In this document: piece by piece, positions 5,817 to 9,078 of the stretch | Layout of the letters: each line of letters starts with the position of its first letter | How positions within the stretch are numbered: position 1 is the stretch's first letter | DNA from: Sutterella sp. | GTDB taxonomy: Bacteria > Pseudomonadota > Gammaproteobacteria > Burkholderiales > Burkholderiaceae_F | Assembly (NCBI GenBank): GCA_020025965.1 | Contig: JAHHRG010000068.1 | Coordinates: forward strand, 1-9,078 | DNA: 9,078 nt | Direction: 5' to 3' | Program-made: the position numbers and the translations under genes | The notes under the pieces: model-generated | The model's database searches: none | What the model was told of the DNA's origin: nothing | Seen by the model: the letters and a program-made list of their open reading frames with translations, nothing else

Positions 5817-6905
5817 ATGGCCCGAACCTTTGACATTAAAGAACTTGTCAGCCTTGTGAATGAACTTTCCCGCGGCCGTCTCGCAATGCGTCTGACGGGC
5901 GCCGATGCAACCGTTACCCGCTTTATGCCTCCGCAGGCGGCGGGTGAGGGCGACATGGCCTTTCTGACGAACGCGGCCTATGCCGAAGCAATGAAGACGT
6001 CGAAGGCTTCCGTTCTCATCATGCGCGAACAGGATGCAATGGCGCTTTTCGGCGAAGAACTTCCCGAACGCACGATCCTTCTTTGTGAAAATCCCTACGC
6101 CTTCTTCGCCTTCGCGACGCAGATTCTGACGAAGGCCGAAGTGACTGTCGGCATTCATCCGCGCGCTTTTGTGGAAGAAGGGGCTGAAGTGGATCCGACG
6201 GCGACGATCGAAGCTTTGGCTGTTGTGCGAGCCGGTGCCAAGGTCGGGGCTCATACCGTCGTGAAGACGGGAGCCGTGATTGCCGAACGCGTGACCGTGG
6301 GCGACGACTGCATTATCTATCCGAACGTTGTACTCGAACGCGATACGGTGGTCGGTAACCGCTGTATCTTCCAGCCGGGCTGCGTGATCGGAGCTGACGG
6401 CTTCGGATTTGCTCCCTTTAAGGGCGAATGGGTGAAGATTCCGCAGACGGGCCGTGTGGTAATCGGCGACGATGTTGAAATCGGCGCCAACACGACGGTC
6501 GACCGCGGTGCTTTGGAAGACACCGTGATCGGAAAGGGAACGAAGCTCGACAACCAGATCCAGATCGCGCACAACGACCGTATCGGCGAACACTGTGTCA
6601 TGGCGGCCTGTGTCGGCATTGCCGGTTCCACGTCGATCGGCGACCATACCATGGTGGGCGGTGCCGCCATGATCAACGGTCACATTGACGTGCCCGCGGG
6701 TTCCGTCGTGGGTCCGAGCTCGGTGATCACGGGATGGGGCGACAAGCCCTGCCAGCGTACGGGCTTCTTCCCGGCTTTGGAAGGGAAGGATTTCCAGTTG
6801 ACCGTTGCGACGATTACGCGTTTGCCTGCTATGCGTAAGGAGTTGAAAGCACTCTCTCGCCGTGTCGAAGAATTGTCTGCGCTAATCCGTTCAACCGAAG
6901 AATAA
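5817..6905 (+). CDS. lpxD: UDP-3-O-(3-hydroxyacyl)glucosamine N-acyltransferase
   Basis: LpxD moves a 3-hydroxyacyl chain from ACP to the 2-amino group of UDP-3-O-acylglucosamine, the third step of lipid A synthesis, in the cytosol. The 362 residues are slightly longer than E. coli's 341. The N-terminal uridine-binding domain is about 1-105. The left-handed beta-helix, about 110-315, is built of hexapeptide repeats (VGDDCI, IGDDVEIGANT, IGEHCV). GADGFGFAPF (192-201), TTVDRGALEDT (226-236) and IQIAHND (248-254) are family signatures; H252 corresponds to the catalytic His239 of E. coli. The C-terminal helix (about 325-362) contains LPAMRKELKALSRRVEEL. ATG 5817 has a strong AAGGAG (5806-5811). 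fabZ follows after 81 bp in the same direction. Confidence 0.97.
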   Translation: MARTFDIKELVSLVNELSRGRLAMRLTGADATVTRFMPPQAAGEGDMAFLTNAAYAEAMKTSKASVLIMREQDAMALFGEELPERTILLCENPYAFFAFATQILTKAEVTVGIHPRAFVEEGAEVDPTATIEALAVVRAGAKVGAHTVVKTGAVIAERVTVGDDCIIYPNVVLERDTVVGNRCIFQPGCVIGADGFGFAPFKGEWVKIPQTGRVVIGDDVEIGANTTVDRGALEDTVIGKGTKLDNQIQIAHNDRIGEHCVMAACVGIAGSTSIGDHTMVGGAAMINGHIDVPAGSVVGPSSVITGWGDKPCQRTGFFPALEGKDFQLTVATITRLPAMRKELKALSRRVEELSALIRSTEE

Positions 6906-6975
6906 TCTTCAAAAAAGCGCGACAATACATAAATACGTCGGAGACCCCCGGCGCCGACACAGAATAATTACCATC

Positions 6976-6980
6976 AGAGG
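6976..6980 (+). promoter_or_regulatory. Ribosome binding site that decides the fabZ TTG start
   Basis: AGAGG sits 6 nt before TTG 6987. No in-frame ATG exists upstream of the conserved LDIRDIMDLLPHRYPF. The next in-frame ATG (codon 12) would remove residues usually present in FabZ. The TTG start is therefore well supported. Confidence 0.65.
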
Positions 6981-6986
6981 TTTGCT

Positions 6987-7460
6987 TTGACTACCAAGAC
7001 GCTTGATATCCGTGACATTATGGATTTGCTTCCGCATCGCTATCCCTTCCTTTTGATCGATCGCGTGGTCGAACTTGACGAAGAAGGCGGTCGCGTGGTG
7101 GCCATCAAGAACGTGACGTACAACGAGCCCCAGTTTACGGGTCACTTCCCTGAAGTCCCTGTTATGCCCGGTGTGCTGATCGTGGAAGCCATGGCCCAGG
7201 CTTGCGCTATCGTCGCTCTTTCGCGCTTGCCCGAAGGTGTGGATCGCAAGAATTCGCTCTTTTACTTTGCCGGTATCGACAAGGCCCGCTTCAAGCGCGT
7301 CGTCCAGCCCGGCGATCAGATGGAAATCGAAGGCAAGTTCCTCCGTTCCAAAATGGGTCTCGGTCTCTTTGAAGCCGTTGTCCGTGTGGACGGAAAGGTC
7401 GCCGCTTCCGCCGAGCTGATGTGCGCCTACCGACCGGTTCCGGAACGTCAGGCTTCTTAG
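6987..7460 (+). CDS. fabZ: (3R)-hydroxyacyl-ACP dehydratase FabZ
   Basis: FabZ dehydrates 3-hydroxyacyl-ACP to trans-2-enoyl-ACP in fatty acid elongation. It draws on the same 3-hydroxyacyl-ACP pool that LpxA and LpxD use, which explains its place in this cluster. The 157 residues form a single hotdog fold. LLPHRYPFLLIDRV (14-27) is the N-terminal signature. GHFPEVPVMPGVLIVEAMAQ (52-71) contains catalytic H53 and E67. FYFAGIDKARFKRVVQPGD (92-110) and a final MCAYRP are also typical. The start is TTG with an AGAGG site. The TAG stop is followed at once by a double hairpin and a strong terminator, so lpxA is largely transcribed separately. Confidence 0.97.
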   Translation: MTTKTLDIRDIMDLLPHRYPFLLIDRVVELDEEGGRVVAIKNVTYNEPQFTGHFPEVPVMPGVLIVEAMAQACAIVALSRLPEGVDRKNSLFYFAGIDKARFKRVVQPGDQMEIEGKFLRSKMGLGLFEAVVRVDGKVAASAELMCAYRPVPERQAS

Positions 7461-7469
7461 AAATAATTG

Positions 7470-7492
7470 AGAAGGATTATCATTGTCCTTCT
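7470..7492 (+). promoter_or_regulatory. Hairpin just after the fabZ stop, able to compete with the terminator arm
   Basis: AGAAGGA (7470-7476) pairs with TCCTTCT (7486-7492) around a 9-nt loop; no T-run follows. The right arm can instead pair with AGAAGG at 7496-7501 (loop GAG, 7493-7495). Those bases include the first four of the terminator stem. The three pairings are successive and mutually exclusive, as in attenuators. Whether they regulate anything is unproven. Confidence 0.4.
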
Positions 7493-7497
7493 GAGAG

Positions 7498-7532
7498 AAG
7501 GCTTTCGAGTTAGTGCTCGGGAGCCTTTTTTT
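7498..7532 (+). terminator. Strong rho-independent terminator after fabZ
   Basis: The arm 7498-7509 pairs with 7516-7527 through 12 bp, with two G-U pairs at 7504/7521 and 7505/7520. The loop has 6 nt, and seven T run from 7526 to 7532, the first two also closing the stem. It is oriented for the fabZ transcript and lies 37 bp after the stop. Confidence 0.93.
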
Positions 7533-7646
7533 AGCTTTAATTTTTGAAAAAACGTCCTCAAGTGTATCAATTTGTCCTTGTATCCTACTGAAACGCCCTA
7601 GAAACAAACGTTTAGAGTTTTCTGCTGACATATTTTATTACACGTC

Positions 7647-7742
7647 ATGAACATTCGTTTATTAGAACTGGATGGGAAGCTGATAATCTACATCTTGACA
7701 ACACACGATGACATATGCTCTTTCGAGATCGATGCTCTGTAA
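7647..7742 (+). CDS. Possible 31-codon small ORF ahead of an orphan terminator
   Basis: ATG 7647 opens a frame closed by TAA at 7740-7742, encoding a 31-residue peptide that begins MNIRLLELDGKLIIYIL and ends FEIDAL. The middle is hydrophobic (KLIIYIL) and one Cys is present. I recognise no family. No clear Shine-Dalgarno sequence precedes the ATG and the stretch is AT-richer than its neighbours, so chance is quite possible. In its favour, a very strong terminator begins 25 bp after the stop and nothing else here explains that terminator. It could be a small protein, a leader peptide, the remnant 3' end of a lost gene, or non-coding. Confidence 0.2.
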   Translation: MNIRLLELDGKLIIYILTTHDDICSFEIDAL

Positions 7743-7766
7743 AGTGAAGTCAAACAATGAGGGTTG

Positions 7767-7800
7767 CCCGGCGCCGTTTACGGTCGCCGGGTTTTTTTTT
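7767..7800 (+). terminator. Very strong orphan rho-independent terminator in the fabZ-lpxA gap
   Basis: CCCGGCG (7767-7773) pairs with CGCCGGG (7785-7791). CCG (7774-7776) pairs with CGG (7781-7783) around TTTA, with one bulged T at 7784. Nine T follow (7792-7800). It is as strong as any terminator in the window, yet no established gene ends before it after the fabZ terminator at 7532. It implies a transcript starting between about 7533 and 7740 (a small RNA or short mRNA), or a back-up stop insulating lpxA. Confidence 0.93.
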
Positions 7801-7884
7801 GACCTTTTTCTGAGAATTGATTCGAAAAAAGGCCCTAAACGCCTGTCTTTAAGCAAGAAAGCCCCCGACTGTCGCCGGAGTGCT

Positions 7885-7914
7885 TTGGGCTATGCGGCAA
7901 ATGTCCTTTATAAT
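7885..7914 (+). promoter_or_regulatory. Probable sigma-70 promoter of lpxA-lpxB
   Basis: A perfect TATAAT (7909-7914) lies 18 bp after TTGGGC (7885-7890), whose first three bases match the -35 consensus. A start near 7921 would give a leader of about 100 nt before lpxA. The two terminators upstream make a separate lpxA promoter necessary, and this is the best candidate. The rest of the 7461-8023 gap holds the terminators and possible small ORF listed here; no tRNA, rRNA or CRISPR array is seen. Confidence 0.65.
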
Positions 7915-8023
7915 CAAAAAAAATATGTGTCCGGCCGTTGTCGGGCAACCGAGCGGATTGCGGGAGACTCTTTATCGGGAGTACTTTCCTCCGTCGGATT
8001 ATTGAAGAAAAAAGGATTCATTC

Positions 8024-8812
8024 ATGGCCAACATTCATCCCTCCGCCGTAGTTCACCCCGATGCCGTTCTTGCTGACGACGTTGATGTGGGTCCCTTCTG
8101 CCTCATCGGGCCGAAGGTGAAAATCGGTGCGGGTACGCGTTTGAAGAGTCACGTGGTCATCGAAGGTCGCACGACGATCGGTGCCGGCAATGTGGTTTAT
8201 GCCGGTGCGTCGATCGGTTGCGATCCGCAGGACAAGAAGTACGCAGGCGAAGATACGGAACTTTTCGTGGGTGACAACAACGTGATCCGCGAAAACTGTA
8301 CGCTCTCGATCGGTACGGTTCAGGACCACGGTGTCACGCGTGTGGGAAGCAACAATCTCCTGATGGCTAACGTTCATGTGGCTCACGACTGCCAGGTGGG
8401 CGATAACATCATCATCGCCAATAACGTGGCTTTGGCCGGTCATGTCCATGTGGAAGACTGGGCCATCATCGGCGGTAACTCCGGTGTGCATCAGTTCGTT
8501 CGCATCGGTCAGCACAGCATGATCGGCGGTTGCTCCTGCGCTTTGCGCGACGTTCCGCCGTTTGTGATTTGTTCCGGTAACCCCGCCGCTCCGCACGGTC
8601 TCAATTCCGTCGGTCTTCGCCGCTTCGGTTATACGAGCGAACAGGTTCGCGGTTTGCATCAGGCCTATCGCCTTCTTTACCGCGAAGGTTTGATCGTGAA
8701 GGAAGCGCTCGAAAAGATCGAAGCCTTGAAGGCCGAATTCGCCGAAGCCGCTCCCTTGCTCGATGCTTTTACGGGCTTTGTCGGCAACAGCCCGCGCGGC
8801 ATCATTCGTTAA
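8024..8812 (+). CDS. lpxA: UDP-N-acetylglucosamine O-acyltransferase
   Basis: LpxA attaches a 3-hydroxyacyl chain from ACP to the 3-OH of UDP-GlcNAc, the first lipid A step, as a cytosolic trimer. Its 262 residues equal the E. coli length. Residues about 1-190 form a left-handed beta-helix of hexapeptides and the rest is helical. With an offset of four, key E. coli residues are kept: K72 (76), H118 (122), catalytic H121 (125) in VHVAHDC, H140 (144), H156 (160) and R200 (204). The residue equivalent to His99 is serine (S95 in CTLSIGTVQD). G169 matches Gly173 of the E. coli acyl-chain ruler, which there goes with a C14 chain. ATG 8024 has AGGA 7 nt upstream. lpxB follows after 46 bp, with no terminator between. 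Confidence 0.97.
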   Translation: MANIHPSAVVHPDAVLADDVDVGPFCLIGPKVKIGAGTRLKSHVVIEGRTTIGAGNVVYAGASIGCDPQDKKYAGEDTELFVGDNNVIRENCTLSIGTVQDHGVTRVGSNNLLMANVHVAHDCQVGDNIIIANNVALAGHVHVEDWAIIGGNSGVHQFVRIGQHSMIGGCSCALRDVPPFVICSGNPAAPHGLNSVGLRRFGYTSEQVRGLHQAYRLLYREGLIVKEALEKIEALKAEFAEAAPLLDAFTGFVGNSPRGIIR

Positions 8813-8858
8813 ACATTTAAAAGAGCTTCCGGATCAGTTTCAATCGGAGTGAAAGAAA

Positions 8859-9078
8859 ATGAGTATTGGGTACGGCAATCCGACTTGGAATCAGGGCGGC
8901 GCGGTTTGGCTCGCCGGTGAGGCGAGCGGCGACTTTATTGCGAGTCTCTGCATTTCCGAACTTGCCCGTCGCATGGACGGTGCGCCTCAGTTCGGCATCG
9001 GCGGTGTGAAAATGCGCGAAGCCGGCCTTAATGCTTGGGTCGATTCGAGCGAATTGGCCGTTCGCGGGTACGTGGAAG
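8859..9078 (+). CDS. lpxB: Lipid-A-disaccharide synthase, N-terminal part (runs off window)
   Basis: LpxB, a GT19 glycosyltransferase at the inner face of the inner membrane, joins UDP-2,3-diacylglucosamine and lipid X into the lipid A disaccharide. The first 73 residues are visible. WLAGEASGDFIASLCISELA (17-36) contains the family's GEASGD near the N-terminus. FGIGGVKMREAGLNAWVDSSELAVRGYVE corresponds in parts to the usual GIGGPRM and ELAVMG elements. A short extra N-terminus (MSIGYGNPTWNQGG) precedes the conserved core. ATG 8859 has GGAG (8846-8849) 9 nt upstream. It probably shares a transcript with lpxA. Confidence 0.94.
   Translation, partial: MSIGYGNPTWNQGGAVWLAGEASGDFIASLCISELARRMDGAPQFGIGGVKMREAGLNAWVDSSELAVRGYVE

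Noticed and set aside
5787..6683. Long open frame antisense to lpxD
   Set aside because: His/Asp/Arg-rich shadow of the hexapeptide-repeat coding sequence; no motifs.
6937..6958. Hairpin GTCGG/CCGAC between lpxD and fabZ
   Set aside because: A 5-bp stem with a 12-nt loop and no T-run is too weak to call a terminator or riboswitch.
6909..7631. Antisense frame of about 240 codons over fabZ and both flanks
   Set aside because: It crosses the fabZ terminator and covers fabZ completely; no domain is recognisable.
7695..7719. Perfect TTGACA with TATGCT downstream
   Set aside because: The spacing is only 13 bp, too short for a sigma-70 promoter, and no -10 occurs at 16-18 bp.
7858..7886. Possible minus-strand terminator (AAAGC/GCTTT with inner CCGGC/GTCGG)
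   Set aside because: Internal mismatches and an interrupted T-run on the minus strand; no minus-strand gene is seen to end there.
7708..8076. Plus-strand frame of about 120 codons before lpxA
   Set aside because: It runs through a near-ideal terminator and the lpxA promoter, overlaps the lpxA start out of frame, and has composition unlike the neighbouring genes.

Overview
This window is chromosomal core DNA from a Gram-negative bacterium. The gene order dxr, rseP, bamA, skp (ompH), lpxD, fabZ, lpxA, lpxB is the conserved envelope cluster of Proteobacteria. The protein sequences look betaproteobacterial: LpxA carries the Burkholderiales-like GTVQD stretch, and BamA begins its first POTRA with FVISDIRVEG. 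Moderate GC, short AT-rich gaps and frequent TTG/GTG starts would fit a Sutterellaceae-type gut member of the Burkholderiales. That placement is inference from remembered sequences, not from a search.

Layout. Positions 1-538 hold the 3' part of dxr (isoprenoid synthesis), ending at an intrinsic terminator with a UUCG tetraloop (568-600). A convergent minus-strand gene (540-1022) follows. It encodes a 160-residue protein with two helix-turn-helix segments and a C-terminus that exactly matches the beta-sliding-clamp binding pentapeptide QLSLF. It separates dxr from the rest of the cluster. A divergent gap of 164 bp with a 7-bp inverted repeat leads into rseP (1187-2518). A 242-bp structured leader with two CAAATTTG palindromes precedes bamA (2761-5067). 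A terminator lies just ahead of skp (5190-5714). A weaker one separates skp from lpxD (5817-6905), and fabZ follows (6987-7460). After fabZ there is a strong terminator, possibly attenuator-like, then a 563-bp gap. That gap holds a possible 31-codon ORF, a second very strong terminator (7767-7800) with no obvious parent gene, and a promoter with a perfect TATAAT box serving lpxA (8024-8812). The start of lpxB (8859 to the window edge) is present.

How the genes work together. LpxA, LpxD and LpxB carry out the acylation and disaccharide steps of lipid A synthesis. FabZ competes with LpxA and LpxD for 3-hydroxyacyl-ACP, so keeping them together balances phospholipid against lipopolysaccharide. 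BamA inserts outer-membrane proteins, Skp chaperones them through the periplasm, and RseP is the intramembrane protease of the envelope stress response. Dxr makes isoprenoid precursors, which feed undecaprenyl phosphate.

Most of the window is ordinary core genome. The parts worth a second look are the orphan HTH/clamp-motif gene and its interlock with the dxr terminator, the number of terminators inside what is usually one operon, the non-coding stretch between fabZ and lpxA, and an apparent loss of a conserved histidine in LpxA.
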